Part shown: piece by piece, positions 24,984 to 34,374 of the stretch
How the letters are laid out: each line of letters opens with the position of its first letter
Numbering within the stretch: position 1 is the stretch's first letter
From: Streptomyces ambofaciens ATCC 23877
GTDB taxonomy: Bacteria > Actinomycetota > Actinomycetes > Streptomycetales > Streptomycetaceae
Assembly (NCBI RefSeq): GCF_001267885.1
Contig: NZ_CP012382.1
Location: 3,149,001-3,213,000, forward strand
Length of the DNA: 64,000 nt
Reading direction: 5' to 3'
Program-made: the position numbers and the translations under genes
Notes under the pieces: model-generated
Told to the model about the DNA's origin: nothing
What the model saw: only the letters and a program-made list of their open reading frames with translations
Database searches by the model: none

Positions 24984-26156
24984 CTACCGCCCCAGTCCGC
25001 TGAGCACCGTCTCCGCCCGCTCCAGGGCGGCCGGAGCGGCCGGGTCCACCGCCAGGTCGGGCGTGATGCCCGTGCCGTCCACGCCGCGGCCGGAGGGGGT
25101 GCGGTAGTGCCCGACGGTCAGCTCGGCCACCGAGCCCCCGGGCAGCCGGCTCGGCATCTGCACCGAGCCCTTGCCGAAGGTGCGGGAGCCCAGGACGACC
25201 GCGCGCCCGCGGTCCTGGAGGGCTCCGGTGAGGAGCTCGGCCGCGCTCATCGTGCCGTCGTCGACGAGCGCGACCAGGGGTCTGGCGGTGTCACCGCCCG
25301 GATCGGCGTGCAGGGCCCGCTGCTCGCCGTCGACGTCGTAGGTGGCGACCAGCCCGCCGTCGAGGAAGGCGGAGGCGGCGGTGACGGCCTCGGCCACCAG
25401 GCCGCCGCTGTTGCCGCGCAGGTCGAGGACGACGCCCGTGCCGGACGGCACCCGCGCGACGGCGGCGCGCACCTGTGCGCCGACCCCCTTGGTGAAGGAG
25501 GTGACCTTGACGACGGTGACACCGCTCGCGAGCGTGCGCACGGCCACGGGGTCCGTGGACAGCGTGGCCCGGCGGACGGTCTCGGTCCACGAGCGTGAGC
25601 CGCGTTCCAGGCCGAGCCGGACGGCGGTGCCGGCGGGTTCGGCCTCGGTGTCGCCGCGCAGTATCGAGACGACCTCGGTGACCGGGCGTCCGTCGACCCG
25701 CTCGCCGTCGACGCTGCGCAGCCGGTCGCCCTCGCGGATACCGGCACCGGCGGCGGGCGAACCGGACCGCACCCTGGTCACCTCGATGCGGCCGTCGCGC
25801 TCGCGGCGCGCGGAGAGCCCGACGCCGGTGTACCGGCCGTCGAGGGCCTCCTCCAACTCCTCGTACTCGCCCGGGGAGTAGACGGCGCCCCAGCGGTCCC
25901 CGCTGCGGCTGACGGCGTGTTCGGCGGCCTCCACGGGGGACTTGCCGTCGGCCATCGCCTCGGCGGCGGCACGGGCCACCTGTTCCTGCTGCCCGACGGG
26001 AGCAGCCGGACGGGCCGGGCCGGACGGGGGTTTCCGGTCGGTGCCGGGGAGCGAGCCGGTGGCGGCGCCCGCGACGAGCACACCGGCGAACAGCAAGGTC
26101 AGGGTGGCCCCGTGGCGTGTGCGGCGGGGCTGACAGAACAGGTCACGACCTGACAT
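24984..26156 (-). CDS. S41 family C-terminal processing peptidase (CtpA type)
   Basis: This 390-residue enzyme is a secreted or membrane-anchored Tsp/CtpA-type serine protease. It has an N-terminal hydrophobic anchor ([18 protein letters not shown]), a helical segment, a PDZ domain (about 115-200; [44 protein letters not shown]) and the S41 core with LDLRGNSGG. The catalytic pair is Ser 304 in [10 protein letters not shown] and Lys 329 in FGKGSVQ, 25 residues apart as in known CtpA enzymes. It follows ftsEX and precedes smpB; the ftsX-protease-smpB-ssrA order is conserved in relatives as far as I recall. The chosen start (ATG 26156) has only a weak ribosome site. Confidence 0.9.
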   Translation of the reverse strand: MSGRDLFCQPRRTRHGATLTLLFAGVLVAGAATGSLPGTDRKPPSGPARPAAPVGQQEQVARAAAEAMADGKSPVEAAEHAVSRSGDRWGAVYSPGEYEELEEALDGRYTGVGLSARRERDGRIEVTRVRSGSPAAGAGIREGDRLRSVDGERVDGRPVTEVVSILRGDTEAEPAGTAVRLGLERGSRSWTETVRRATLSTDPVAVRTLASGVTVVKVTSFTKGVGAQVRAAVARVPSGTGVVLDLRGNSGGLVAEAVTAASAFLDGGLVATYDVDGEQRALHADPGGDTARPLVALVDDGTMSAAELLTGALQDRGRAVVLGSRTFGKGSVQMPSRLPGGSVAELTVGHYRTPSGRGVDGTGITPDLAVDPAAPAALERAETVLSGLGR

Positions 26157-26179
26157 GCCGGTGAGTCTAGGACAAGGCG

Positions 26180-26215
26180 AGAGGGCCGAACGGTCGCTTG
26201 CCCGTTCGGCCCTCT
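26180..26215 (-). terminator. Terminator after ftsX
   Basis: AGAGGGCCGAACGG (26180-26193) pairs perfectly with 26202-26215 over an 8-base loop, nine bases beyond the ftsX stop. It separates the ftsEX transcript from the protease gene. Confidence 0.8.
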
Positions 26216-26224
26216 TGGCATGTG

Positions 26225-27142
26225 TCACACCTTCAGGTACTTGCGCAGCGCGAAGAACGCGGCCAACGCGGGCATCAGCAGGCTGGTGGCGAGGATGAGC
26301 GGCAGCTTCGTCAGCAGCGCGTCCCAGCCGATGAAGTCGATCAGGGCCAGCTTCTCGGACAGGGCGAGCCCGTGGTCGATGAGGAAGTACCGCGCGGCGA
26401 CCAGGAACGCGCAGGCGACCCCGCCGCCGATCAGCCCGGCGACCGCCGCCTCCATGATGAACGGTGCCTGGATGTAGAAGCCCGAGGCGCCGACCAGCCG
26501 CATGATGCCGGTCTCGCGCCGCCGGCTGAACGCCGAGACCCGCACCGTGTTGACGATCAGCATGAGCGCGACGACCAGCATGAGCGCCATCACCGCGCGC
26601 GCGGCCCAGTTCATGCCGTTGAGGAGTTCGAAGAGGCTGTCCAGGGTCGCCCGCTGGTCCGCCACGGACTGCACGCCGTCCCGGCCTTCGAAGGCGGTCG
26701 CGATGACCTGGTACTTCTCCGGGTCCTTCAGCTTGATCCGGTACGACTCCTGCATCTGGTCCGGCGTGAGCGAACTGGCCAGCGGCGAGTCGCCGAACTG
26801 GTCCTTGTAGTGCTTGTACGCCTCGTCCTGCGACTCGTACGTCACCTTGTCCACGACCGACAGCTTGTCGAGGTCGGCGAGGATCTGCTTCTTCTGGTCC
26901 TCGGTCACCGCGCCCTTGGCACAGGCGGGGTCGGACTTCGCGTCGCTCTTGTTGCAGAGGTAGACGGTGACGTTGACCTTGTCGTACCAGTAGCCCTTCA
27001 TGGTGTTGACCTGGTCGCTCATCAGCAGCGAACCGCCGAACAGGGCCAGGGACAGGGCGACCGAGACGATGACCGCGAAGGTCATCGTGAGATTGCGACG
27101 GAGACCGACACCGATCTCCGAGAGGACGAACTGGGCGCGCAT
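26225..27142 (-). CDS. ftsX: Cell division protein FtsX
   Basis: FtsX is the membrane part of the FtsEX complex, which couples ATP hydrolysis by FtsE to activation of peptidoglycan hydrolases. The 305-residue protein has the standard plan: MRAQFVLSEIGVGLRRNLTMTFAVIVSVALSLALFGGSLL (cytoplasmic leader and helix 1), an extracellular loop of about 120 residues with two cysteines (YLCNKSDAKSDPACAKG), and three further helices at the end with the RRRETGIMRLVGAS signature. It follows ftsE by 29 bases in one operon. Confidence 0.95.
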   Translation of the reverse strand: MRAQFVLSEIGVGLRRNLTMTFAVIVSVALSLALFGGSLLMSDQVNTMKGYWYDKVNVTVYLCNKSDAKSDPACAKGAVTEDQKKQILADLDKLSVVDKVTYESQDEAYKHYKDQFGDSPLASSLTPDQMQESYRIKLKDPEKYQVIATAFEGRDGVQSVADQRATLDSLFELLNGMNWAARAVMALMLVVALMLIVNTVRVSAFSRRRETGIMRLVGASGFYIQAPFIMEAAVAGLIGGGVACAFLVAARYFLIDHGLALSEKLALIDFIGWDALLTKLPLILATSLLMPALAAFFALRKYLKV

Positions 27143-27171
27143 GGCGTCTCGTCAAGCCTTTCCGTTGCTCG

Positions 27172-27861
27172 TCAGTGCTGGTAGCCGTAGACGCCGCGCG
27201 CCTGGTCGCGGACGAGGCGACCCTTCTCCAGCTCGATGACGCGCTTGCGCATCTGGTCCACGATGTTCTGGTCGTGGGTGGCCATGATCACGGTGGTGCC
27301 CGTCCGGTTGATGCGGTCGAGCAGCTTCATGATCCCGACCGAGGTCTGCGGGTCCAGGTTGCCGGTGGGCTCGTCCGCGATCAGGAGCTTGGGCCGGTTG
27401 ACGAAGGCGCGTGCGATGGCGACGCGCTGCTGCTCACCGCCCGACAGCTCACCGGGCCTGCGGTCCTCCTTGCCGCCGAGCCCGACCAGGTCGAGGACCT
27501 GCGGCACGGACTTGCGGATCTCGCCGCGGGACTTGCCGATGACCTCCTGGGCGAAGGCCACGTTCTCGCCGACCGTCTTGTTCGGCAGCAGGCGGAAGTC
27601 CTGGAAGACGGTCCCCAACTGGCGCCGCATCTGCGGCACCTTCCAGTTGGACAGGCGGGCGAGGTCCTTGCCGAGGACGTGCACCTGGCCGTGGCTGCAC
27701 CGCTCCTCGCGGAGGACGAGCCGCAGGAAGGTGGACTTTCCGGAGCCGGAGGACCCCACGAGGAAGACGAACTCGCCCTTCTCGACCTCCAGGGAGACAT
27801 CCCTGAGGGCTGGGTGGTTCTGCTTGGGGTAGACCTTGGAGACGTTGTCGAATCGGATCAC
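27172..27861 (-). CDS. ftsE: Cell division ATP-binding protein FtsE
   Basis: FtsE is the ABC-type ATPase partner of FtsX. The 229-residue protein has Walker [10 protein letters not shown], the signature [14 protein letters not shown], Walker [13 protein letters not shown] and the switch histidine in MATHDQ. It starts at GTG 27861 ([15 protein letters not shown]). It is the first gene of the ftsEX operon. Its upstream region (27862-28108) is shared with the divergent zinc-ribbon gene; I see no convincing promoter pair there. Confidence 0.96.
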   Translation of the reverse strand: MIRFDNVSKVYPKQNHPALRDVSLEVEKGEFVFLVGSSGSGKSTFLRLVLREERCSHGQVHVLGKDLARLSNWKVPQMRRQLGTVFQDFRLLPNKTVGENVAFAQEVIGKSRGEIRKSVPQVLDLVGLGGKEDRRPGELSGGEQQRVAIARAFVNRPKLLIADEPTGNLDPQTSVGIMKLLDRINRTGTTVIMATHDQNIVDQMRKRVIELEKGRLVRDQARGVYGYQH

Positions 27862-28108
27862 GGGTGCACCACGGGTCGCCGGGGGTAGATGAGCGTGACC
27901 ATACGCGAACCGGGGAGCACGCCGCAGTCACCGGTCGGGGTTGCGCGACAGTTGCACGTTTTGTCCCTGCCCTTACGGGGCATGCACACGGGTCCGGCCT
28001 CAGGGGGAAGGCGCGCGGGGCCCCACGGAACCTGGCACAGTGGAAGGGGAACGTTCACGTCGGTGTGGGCGTTGTCCTGACGGAGCCGGCGGCAAGGAGG
28101 GCGAGCGC

Positions 28109-28300
28109 ATGACGTACGACCGGTTGGTGTGCGCGAACTGCGCGGCGCCCGTGAGTGAGGGCCGGTGCCCCGTGTGCCGGGCCAACCGCGAGCGGCTGCA
28201 GCAGGGGAACTTCCTCGCGGGCCTGAATCCGATGACGCTGGTCGTGCTGCTGGCGGTGCTGATCGCGGCGATGGCCCTGCTGGCCCACCAGACCGTCTGA
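28109..28300 (+). CDS. Small zinc-ribbon single-span membrane protein
   Basis: This 63-residue protein begins MTYDRLVCANCAAPVSEGRCPVC, a CxxC...CxxC zinc ribbon, and ends with one hydrophobic helix (NPMTLVVLLAVLIAAMALLAHQTV). It starts at ATG 28109 with AAGGAGG eight bases upstream, the best ribosome site in this part of the window. Zinc-ribbon plus helix proteins of this size are common in streptomycetes, but I know no function. It is divergent from ftsE and followed by a strong terminator. Confidence 0.75.
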   Translation: MTYDRLVCANCAAPVSEGRCPVCRANRERLQQGNFLAGLNPMTLVVLLAVLIAAMALLAHQTV

Positions 28301-28356
28301 GGCCCGCGGAGGGCCCCTCCGGGCTCAGCGGGCGCGGGACGAGGCGACAGGACCGG

Positions 28357-28392
28357 GAAAGGGCCCGGAGCGGGTGCGCTCCGGGCCCTTTC
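28357..28392. terminator. Convergent terminator, 16-bp perfect stem
   Basis: GAAAGGGCCCGGAGCG (28357-28372) pairs perfectly with 28377-28392 over the loop GGTG. It lies between the rightward zinc-ribbon gene and the leftward LAETG protein gene and can serve both. Confidence 0.85.
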
Positions 28393-28427
28393 ACCTGCGT
28401 TCGCCGCGCGTACGCGGGTGACTACCG

Positions 28428-29297
28428 TCAGGCAGCCGCTCCGCCGCGACCGTTCATCATGCGCGGCAGCATGCGGAAGCCGATGCCGCCGGCGATCATG
28501 GTGGCGGCGCCGACCAGCAGGAACGTGGTCTCCGCGGCGCCGGTCTCGGCGAGCTCGTCACCGCTGCCCTGGGCGGCGGTGTCGGAGGCCTGGGCCTCTT
28601 CGCCGGTGTCGGTCAGGGCCGAGGAACCCTCGTCCTGGGTGACGTTGTCGTTGCTGCCGCCGTCGGGGGTGGTGTTGTCGCCACCACCGGTCCCGCCGTT
28701 GCCGCCGGTGCCGCCGCCCGTGGTCTGGGAGCCGCCGTTGTCACCGGCACCGCCGTTGTCGCCGGCACCGCCGTTGTCACCGGAGCCGCCGTTCTCGCCG
28801 CCCTCGGAGGTGCCCGTCGAGGTCCCCTCGGAGGTGCCCTCCGTGGTGCCCTCCGTGGTGCCCTCGGACGTGCCTTCGGACGTACCCACCGAAGTGCCCT
28901 CGGAGGTGCCCTCGGACGTACCTTCCGTGGTGCCCACGGAGGTTCCCTCGGTGGTGCCCTCCGTGGTGCCCTCGGACGTACCTTCCGTGGTGCCCTCGGA
29001 CGTGCCGTCCGTGGTGCCTTCGGAGGTGCCCTCCGTGGTGCCCTCGGTCACACCCACCGAGGCGCCCTCGATGAGGCCGCCCTCGGTCGTGCCCTCCGTG
29101 GTGCCCTCGGTCGTGCCCTCGGTGTCGCCCTCGCCGCCCTGGACGCTGACGCCGACGCCGACGTTGGCGTCGCCGACACCCACGCCCACGCCGATGTCGA
29201 GCGCCGAAGCGGCACCCGCGGCGGTCAGGGAGGCGCCGGCCGCGATCACTGCGCCGGCCGCTATGCGCGCGACACGGATGCGCGTCTTCTTCGTCAT
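28428..29297 (-). CDS. Sortase-anchored low-complexity surface protein (TEGT/SEGT repeats)
   Basis: This 289-residue protein is secreted and probably fixed to the cell wall. It has a Sec signal peptide (to about residue 32, ALDIGVG), a region of about 120 residues made almost only of four-residue EGT(T/S) units, a Gly/Asn-rich GGAGDNGGAGDNGG spacer, and a C-terminal sorting signal: LAETG at 249-253, a hydrophobic helix (TTFLLVGAATMIAGGIGF) and a basic tail. LAxTG is the motif used by class E sortases, the main class in streptomycetes. The repeat would be an acidic, extended stalk. A good promoter lies at 29423-29451, giving a leader of over 110 bases. Function unknown. Confidence 0.85.
   Translation of the reverse strand: MTKKTRIRVARIAAGAVIAAGASLTAAGAASALDIGVGVGVGDANVGVGVSVQGGEGDTEGTTEGTTEGTTEGGLIEGASVGVTEGTTEGTSEGTTDGTSEGTTEGTSEGTTEGTTEGTSVGTTEGTSEGTSEGTSVGTSEGTSEGTTEGTTEGTSEGTSTGTSEGGENGGSGDNGGAGDNGGAGDNGGSQTTGGGTGGNGGTGGGDNTTPDGGSNDNVTQDEGSSALTDTGEEAQASDTAAQGSGDELAETGAAETTFLLVGAATMIAGGIGFRMLPRMMNGRGGAAA
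28812..29124. repeat. 12-bp tandem repeats encoding (T/S)EGT units
   Basis: About 25 consecutive 12-bp units of the form GGNACNNCNGAG (read on the coding strand) make up the stalk of the LAETG protein, with occasional SVGT or TDGT interruptions. Repeats of this kind change copy number easily, so length variation between strains is likely. Confidence 0.75.
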
Positions 29298-29422
29298 GTA
29301 GTTGCTACCCCCAGTAGCCGATTAGTCAGTGAGGCCGCACTCGGGGCCGTGATCGACGGAGGTAGCTGCTTACTTGAGTCCCCCGGTTCACATGCGCCCC
29401 AGAAATACGCATGCCGCGCCTC

Positions 29423-29451
29423 ACCCTGGCGAATGTTCAAAGCAACGTCAA
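29423..29451 (-). promoter_or_regulatory. Principal-sigma promoter of the LAETG protein gene
   Basis: On the leftward strand TTGACG (29451-29446), a 17-base spacer and CAGGGT (29428-29423) closely match the HrdB-type consensus. It is the clearest promoter in the window. Confidence 0.65.
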
Positions 29452-29554
29452 GGCCATTGCGTACGCGATGTCCAGGTAAGGGACGTATGCCGGACACAAA
29501 GGGTGTGAGTGTGATGTAAAACCCAGACATCACCGGCGTTCGAGCGGCAGACAA

Positions 29555-29589
29555 AAGGCAACCGCCGCCGAAATGGCGGCAGTTGCCTT
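29555..29589 (-). terminator. Intrinsic terminator of prfB with T-run
   Basis: AAGGCAACCGCCGCC (29555-29569) pairs with 29575-29589 over GAAAT with a single C-A mismatch. On the transcribed strand it is followed by TTTTG, so it is a classical hairpin plus U-run, rarer in this genus. Confidence 0.85.
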
Positions 29590-29617
29590 GTCGACAAAGC
29601 GCCGTCGGCGCTTCGCT

Positions 29618-30724
29618 CTACTTCTCCTGCTGCTTGCGCCAGCGAATGCCGGCCTCCAGGAACCCGTCGATCTCACCGTTGAACACGGCCTCGGGGTTGC
29701 CGACTTCGTGCTCGGTGCGCAGGTCCTTGACCATCTGATACGGGTGCAGCACGTAGGAACGCATCTGGTTGCCCCAGGAGTTGCCGCCGTCGCCCTTGAG
29801 GGCGTCCATCTTGGCCTGCTCCTCCTGGCGGCGCCGCTCCAGCAGCTTGGCCTGGAGGACGTTCATCGCCGTGGCCTTGTTCTGGATCTGGGAGCGCTCG
29901 TTCTGGCAGGAGACCACGATGCCGGTGGGGATGTGGGTGAGCCGCACCGCGGAGTCGGTGGTGTTCACGCCCTGTCCGCCGGGGCCGGAGGACCGGTACA
30001 CGTCCACGCGCAGCTCGGACTCGTCGATCTCGATGTGGTCGGTCTGCTCGACCACCGGGAGGATCTCGACGCCCGCGAAGGAGGTCTGGCGGCGCCCCTG
30101 GTTGTCGAAGGGCGAGATGCGCACCAGGCGGTGGGTGCCCTGCTCCACGGAGAGCGTGCCGTAGGCGTACGGGACCTGGACGGCGAAGGTCGTCGACTTG
30201 ATGCCGGCCTCCTCCGCGTACGACGTCTCGTAGACCTCGGTCTTGTAGCCGCGCTGCTCGGCCCAGCGCAGGTACATGCGCTGGAGCTTCTCGGCGAAGT
30301 CGGCGGCGTCCACGCCACCGGCCTCGGCGCGGATGTTGACCAGCGCCTCACGGGCGTCGTACTCGCCCGAGAGCAGGGTGCGGACCTCCATCTCGTCCAG
30401 CGCCTTCTTCACGGCCGTGAGCTCGGACTCGGCCTCGGCGCGGGTGTCCGGGTCGTCCTCCTCCTCGGCCATCTCGAAGAGCACGGCGAGATCGTCGATC
30501 CGGCCGCGCAGGGCCTCGGCCTTCCGCACCTCCGCCTGGAGGTGGGAGAGCTTGCTGGTGATCTTCTGCGCCGCCTCCGGGTCGTCCCACAGGGAGGGCG
30601 CTGCCGCCTGCTCCTCGAGCACGGCGATGTCTGCCCTCAGCCTGTCCAGGTCCAGGACGGCCTCGATCGACTCCATGGTCGAGGAGAGGGACTTCAGCTC
30701 TTCGGATACATCGACGACTGCCAC
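29618..30724 (-). CDS. prfB: Peptide chain release factor 2
   Basis: RF2 recognises UGA and UAA stop codons and releases the finished protein. The 368-residue protein is complete in one frame, so the programmed frameshift known from E. coli prfB is absent. The stop-recognition tripeptide SPF (about 203-205, ISPFDNQG) and the catalytic GGQ (about 249-251, [15 protein letters not shown]) are intact. It starts at GTG 30724. The gene is transcribed toward the LAETG gene and lies downstream of the pkaB kinase gene. Confidence 0.96.
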   Translation of the reverse strand: MAVVDVSEELKSLSSTMESIEAVLDLDRLRADIAVLEEQAAAPSLWDDPEAAQKITSKLSHLQAEVRKAEALRGRIDDLAVLFEMAEEEDDPDTRAEAESELTAVKKALDEMEVRTLLSGEYDAREALVNIRAEAGGVDAADFAEKLQRMYLRWAEQRGYKTEVYETSYAEEAGIKSTTFAVQVPYAYGTLSVEQGTHRLVRISPFDNQGRRQTSFAGVEILPVVEQTDHIEIDESELRVDVYRSSGPGGQGVNTTDSAVRLTHIPTGIVVSCQNERSQIQNKATAMNVLQAKLLERRRQEEQAKMDALKGDGGNSWGNQMRSYVLHPYQMVKDLRTEHEVGNPEAVFNGEIDGFLEAGIRWRKQQEK

Positions 30725-30799
30725 GCATCCAGCGTAACGGCTCCGTCCACCGGCTTTCGCCGGGCCGGCGCGGTGTCCGTGGCCGTCACGCGCCCGGCC

Positions 30800-32041
30800 T
30801 CAGGGCGAGGCCGGTGCCGAGTTCCGCGTGTCCTGGGGGTCGGCGCCGCCCTCGTCACCGCCCGTGGCCAGCCAGGTACCGGCGCCGATCGCGGCCACCA
30901 GGGCGACCACGCCCGCGCCCACCGCCAGCCGGCGGCGCCGGGCGGTGGCGCGGTTGCGGGCGGAGCCGGGGCGCGGGGCCCCGGAGGCGCGCGGGGCGCG
31001 GGCGGTGCCCCGGGCGCCGCCGGCCAGCTCGTCGGGGGCGGGCACGCGCATCGAGGTGTGCGTGTCGCGGTTGGAGTCCGCCGGTTTCGCTCCGGGCACC
31101 AGCGGGACCGCTCCCCGGCGCCGTACCGGCTCCCCGGCGGGCGCGGCGGACGCCGGGGGCTCCTCGGACGCGTCCTCCTGCTCGTTGTCGGGCTCGTCCA
31201 CGTCCAGCGGTCCCATGCCGACCAGCATCGGCAGCAGCTCGCGCAGCCGGCCGCCCAGCTCGGAGGCGCGCAGCCGGGAGGCCGGCGCCTTGGCGAGGCA
31301 CTGGACGAGCAACTGCCACAGCTCGTCCGGGATGCCCGGGAGGGGCACGACCGTCTCGGTGACGTGGCGGCGCAGCACCGCGCCGGGGTGGCCCCCGCCG
31401 AACGGCGTGAAGCCCGCGAGCAGCTCGTACAGCACCGTGGCCAGCGCGTAGATGTCCACGGCCGCGCGCGGGGGCAGGCCCTCGACGATCTCCGGGGCCA
31501 GGTAGTCGGGCGTGCCGATGATCTTCGTGGCGCGGGTGCGCCGGGGGGTGTCGATGAGCTTGGCGACCCCGAAGTCGGTCAGCAGGGCCGGGTGCGAGCC
31601 GCCGGGGCCGAGCGGGCCCTCCATGTCGAGCAGCACGTTCTCCGGCTTGACGTCGCGGTGCACGACCCCGGCGGCGTGCGCGGCGGCCAGGCCGTCGGCG
31701 ACGTCGGCGGCGATGGCGACCGCCGCCTCGGGCGCCAGGCGCCGCTCCCGGTCCAGGCGGGTGCGCAGATCCGTCCCCCGGACCAGGTCCATGACCAGGG
31801 CGAGGTCGTTGCCGTCGACCACCAGGTCGCGCACGGAGACCACGTGGGGGTGGTCCAGGCCGAGCAGGGCCGTGCGCTCCTGCACGAAGCGCGAGACGAG
31901 CTCCTGGTCGGACGCCAGGTCCTCACGCAGCAGCTTGATCGCGACGGGCCCTTCGGGACCCTCGCCCAGCCACACCGTGCCGGCGCTGCCCCGCCCGAGG
32001 ATCTGGTGGGCGGTGTACCGGCTGCCGATCTTCCGTGCCAA
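30800..32041 (-). CDS. pkaB: Serine/threonine protein kinase PkaB
   Basis: A 413-residue Hanks-type kinase. The catalytic domain (about 1-265) has the glycine loop GRGSAGTVW, Lys in VAIKLL, HRDVKPEN (about 127-134), DFGVAKL and a GTPDYLAPEI activation end. A Pro/Ala-rich juxtamembrane region follows, then one helix (LAVGAGVVALVAAIGAGTWLA) and only about 20 residues outside, so it has no sensor domain of its own. It starts at TTG (32041) with GGAGCAG upstream, an unusual start codon. pkaA lies directly upstream on the same strand; the pair matches S. coelicolor pkaA/pkaB. Confidence 0.92.
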   Translation of the reverse strand: MARKIGSRYTAHQILGRGSAGTVWLGEGPEGPVAIKLLREDLASDQELVSRFVQERTALLGLDHPHVVSVRDLVVDGNDLALVMDLVRGTDLRTRLDRERRLAPEAAVAIAADVADGLAAAHAAGVVHRDVKPENVLLDMEGPLGPGGSHPALLTDFGVAKLIDTPRRTRATKIIGTPDYLAPEIVEGLPPRAAVDIYALATVLYELLAGFTPFGGGHPGAVLRRHVTETVVPLPGIPDELWQLLVQCLAKAPASRLRASELGGRLRELLPMLVGMGPLDVDEPDNEQEDASEEPPASAAPAGEPVRRRGAVPLVPGAKPADSNRDTHTSMRVPAPDELAGGARGTARAPRASGAPRPGSARNRATARRRRLAVGAGVVALVAAIGAGTWLATGGDEGGADPQDTRNSAPASP

Positions 32042-32184
32042 GACTGCTCCTACCGACGCGTGTTGCGCCTAAAAGTACGCGTCCGCGGAGCCGACCTTCA
32101 CAGGGGAGCCGGAAATCACCCGCCGGATGTCGACAAATCTCCAGACTCGCCGCCGGATTCGGGGAAGGAGGACCTGCCGGAGGC

Positions 32185-33918
32185 TCAGTTGCCGGTCGAG
32201 GTGCCGCCGCCCGAGCCGCTGCCGCCGCCCAGGTCCCCGATCCAGTCGGTCACGGTGGTGAACCAGTCGCTGAGCTGCTCCCAGTAGCCCTTGCCCGTGC
32301 CGATCCAGTCCTGCAGGGGGCTCAGCTCCCAGATCAGCCAGCCGGCCACGACCAGGATGACGAGCGTGAACAGGCACCCCTTGAGGCAGCCCAGTCCGGG
32401 GATGCGCATCGGGTTGGCGCTGCGCTGCCGCGGCGGCCGGGGCTCACGCCGGGGCGGCTGGGGCTCGGGCGCGGGCGGCGGGGCGTAGCGCTGCGGCTGG
32501 GGGCGCTGAGGCTGCTGGGGCTGCTGCGGCTGCGGGGTGGCGTAGCGCTGCGGCTGTTGCTGCTGCGGGTAGCCGTAACCCGGCTGCTGGGGCGGCGGGC
32601 CCTGCGGTGCCTGGCGGGGCTGCTGCTGCGGGCGGGCGACCTGGCGCTGGGGGCGGCGGCGCAGCGGGTCCTGGTTCGGGTCGAGGTACTGGACCTGCGT
32701 CTGCTCGTTGCGGTCGCGGGCGGCGCGGAGCTGGTTCTGCCAGGGGTGCGGGTCCTCCGGGCCCCCGGGCTGCCCGCCCTGCTGTCCCGGTCCGCCCGGC
32801 TGCCCCGGGGGCACGGGCGGCATGACGGCGGTCGGGTCGGCCGCGCCGCGGTTCGGGAGCACGGCGGTGGGGTCGGCGGCGCCCGACGGGTTGCCGGTCT
32901 GCGGCAGGACGCTGGTGGCGCCGTTCGGGTCGTAGGCGCCGTTCGGGTTCTGCGGCAGGACCTGCGTCGGGTCGGCGGCGCCGGGGGCGCCGGGGACCTG
33001 CGCGGGGGCCGGGTCGGGGGCGAGGAGCACGCCGACGTTCTCCGCGGCTCCGATCTGCGCGCTGCCGGCGTGCACACCGATGCCCTCGGCGACCACGCGC
33101 AGGCCGCGGGCGAGGTTCTCGGCGCTGGGGCGCTCGTCGGGGTTCTTGCGCAGGCAGCGCTCGATGACCGTCCACAGCGGGTCGGGGACGGTGGAGGGAC
33201 GGCGCGGTTCGGCGCTCAGGTGCTGGTGCAGCACCTCCAGCGCGGAGCCCCCGGCGAACGGGGGCCGGCCGGTGACCAGCTCGTACAGGAGGATGCCGGC
33301 GCCGTAGATGTCGACGGCGGAGGTCTGCGGGCGGCCCTCGGCGGACTCCGGCGCCACGTACGCGGGCGTGCCGACGAACTCGTGGGTGCGGGTCAGGCCG
33401 GGCGAGTCGGCGAGGCGGGCGATGCCGAAGTCGGTGAGCATCGGGTGCATCTCGCCGCCGGTCTGCTTCAGCAGCACGTTGGCCGGCTTCAGGTCGCGGT
33501 GGACGACTCCGTCGTCGTGGCTGGCGGCGAGGGCGTCGGCGATCTGGGCCGTGAGCAGGGCCGCGGCGACCGGGGTGAACGGCCCGTTCTCGCGCAGGTA
33601 GCGGTGCAGGTCGGGGCCCTCGACGAGGTCCATGACCAGCGCCAGCAGCTCACCCTCGACGACCAGGTCGCGGACCCGGACGATGTTGGGGTGGGTCAGC
33701 CGGAGCAGGACGGAGCGCTCCCGCAGGAAGCGCATCACGATGTCGGGGTCGCTCGCGAGCTCCTCCTTGAGGACCTTGATCGCGACGGTCTCGCCGGGCT
33801 GCCCGGCCACGGCCGCCTCGGCGCCCGCGGTCTCCCGCTGGCGGGCTCGCCAGACGGTGCCCGTGGCTCCGCGACCGAGGGGCTCCTCGAGGAGGTACTT
33901 GCTGCCTACCGGCCGCAC
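32185..33918 (-). CDS. pkaA: Serine/threonine protein kinase PkaA
   Basis: A 577-residue Hanks-type kinase with an intact catalytic domain (about 1-270): GRGATGTVW, VAIKVL, HRDLKPAN (about 139-146), DFGIARL and GTPAYVAPE. The long linker carries three copies of GAADPT(Q/A)V(L/M)P, then a Gln/Pro-rich stretch (many QQP and PQ units), a basic patch, and one membrane helix (CLFTLVILVVAGWLIWEL) with a short Gly/Ser-rich outside tail. It starts at GTG 33918 with GGGAGCG upstream. The kinase pair is divergent from an FHA-domain protein gene; FHA domains bind phosphothreonine, so a functional link is likely but not shown. Confidence 0.92.
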   Translation of the reverse strand: MRPVGSKYLLEEPLGRGATGTVWRARQRETAGAEAAVAGQPGETVAIKVLKEELASDPDIVMRFLRERSVLLRLTHPNIVRVRDLVVEGELLALVMDLVEGPDLHRYLRENGPFTPVAAALLTAQIADALAASHDDGVVHRDLKPANVLLKQTGGEMHPMLTDFGIARLADSPGLTRTHEFVGTPAYVAPESAEGRPQTSAVDIYGAGILLYELVTGRPPFAGGSALEVLHQHLSAEPRRPSTVPDPLWTVIERCLRKNPDERPSAENLARGLRVVAEGIGVHAGSAQIGAAENVGVLLAPDPAPAQVPGAPGAADPTQVLPQNPNGAYDPNGATSVLPQTGNPSGAADPTAVLPNRGAADPTAVMPPVPPGQPGGPGQQGGQPGGPEDPHPWQNQLRAARDRNEQTQVQYLDPNQDPLRRRPQRQVARPQQQPRQAPQGPPPQQPGYGYPQQQQPQRYATPQPQQPQQPQRPQPQRYAPPPAPEPQPPRREPRPPRQRSANPMRIPGLGCLKGCLFTLVILVVAGWLIWELSPLQDWIGTGKGYWEQLSDWFTTVTDWIGDLGGGSGSGGGTSTGN

Positions 33919-34374
33919 GTCATGCGCTCCCTGTTGCTTGCTGGCTGTTCCGACCCACTGTAGTGCCGCGGTGCGGGCGCCGGGCTGTCGTCGCCCTTAG
34001 GGGTTTCCGCGGGGGTCCCGGGTGCGTCCCGCGCTCCGCTCGCCTTCCGCGCGCACCACCTGTTCAGGTGCGTGTTCGGGGGAAAGACGCTCGACCCGGT
34101 CCCTTGGTTGCCGGGCTCGGACGTGACCGATCTCAAGCGGACACCGCTCGATCACCGGCACGACAGCTGTCAGGCACTTTTGCGGGCAGAGCCGACCAAT
34201 CAAGATCATTTGGCGGCGGGCGGCGGGCACGTTGTCAGCGGCAGGTGCGAGGATGCGTGCAGTACTGGCCGACGTGCTCGTGTGGCGGTGGGGGAAGTCC
34301 GCGGTGGGGGACCGTGGTGAACGGCTTCTGCTCCCCGGCGCGCGGGCGCCCGCGCGAAGGGACCGCTGACGGCG
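33919..34374. other. Intergenic region between pkaA and FHA-ATPase gene
   Basis: This 456-bp divergent region has no convincing gene. It contains the perfect palindrome GACAGCTGTC (34162-34171) and an A+T-richer patch (34180-34215) that is a plausible promoter site for either direction. The FHA-ATPase start has AAGGGA upstream. Confidence 0.45.

Larger units (their letters stand above)
29298..29617 (-). other. Intergenic region with promoter of LAETG gene and prfB terminator
   Basis: The 320-base gap holds no gene. From the right it contains the prfB terminator (29555-29589), then a principal-sigma promoter (29423-29451), then a leader of about 115 bases before the LAETG gene. The A+T content is higher here than in the flanking genes, as expected for a control region. 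Confidence 0.6.

Noticed and set aside
29618..30724. Programmed frameshift in prfB
   Set aside because: The gene is open in one frame from GTG to stop, with no internal in-frame UGA near the start.
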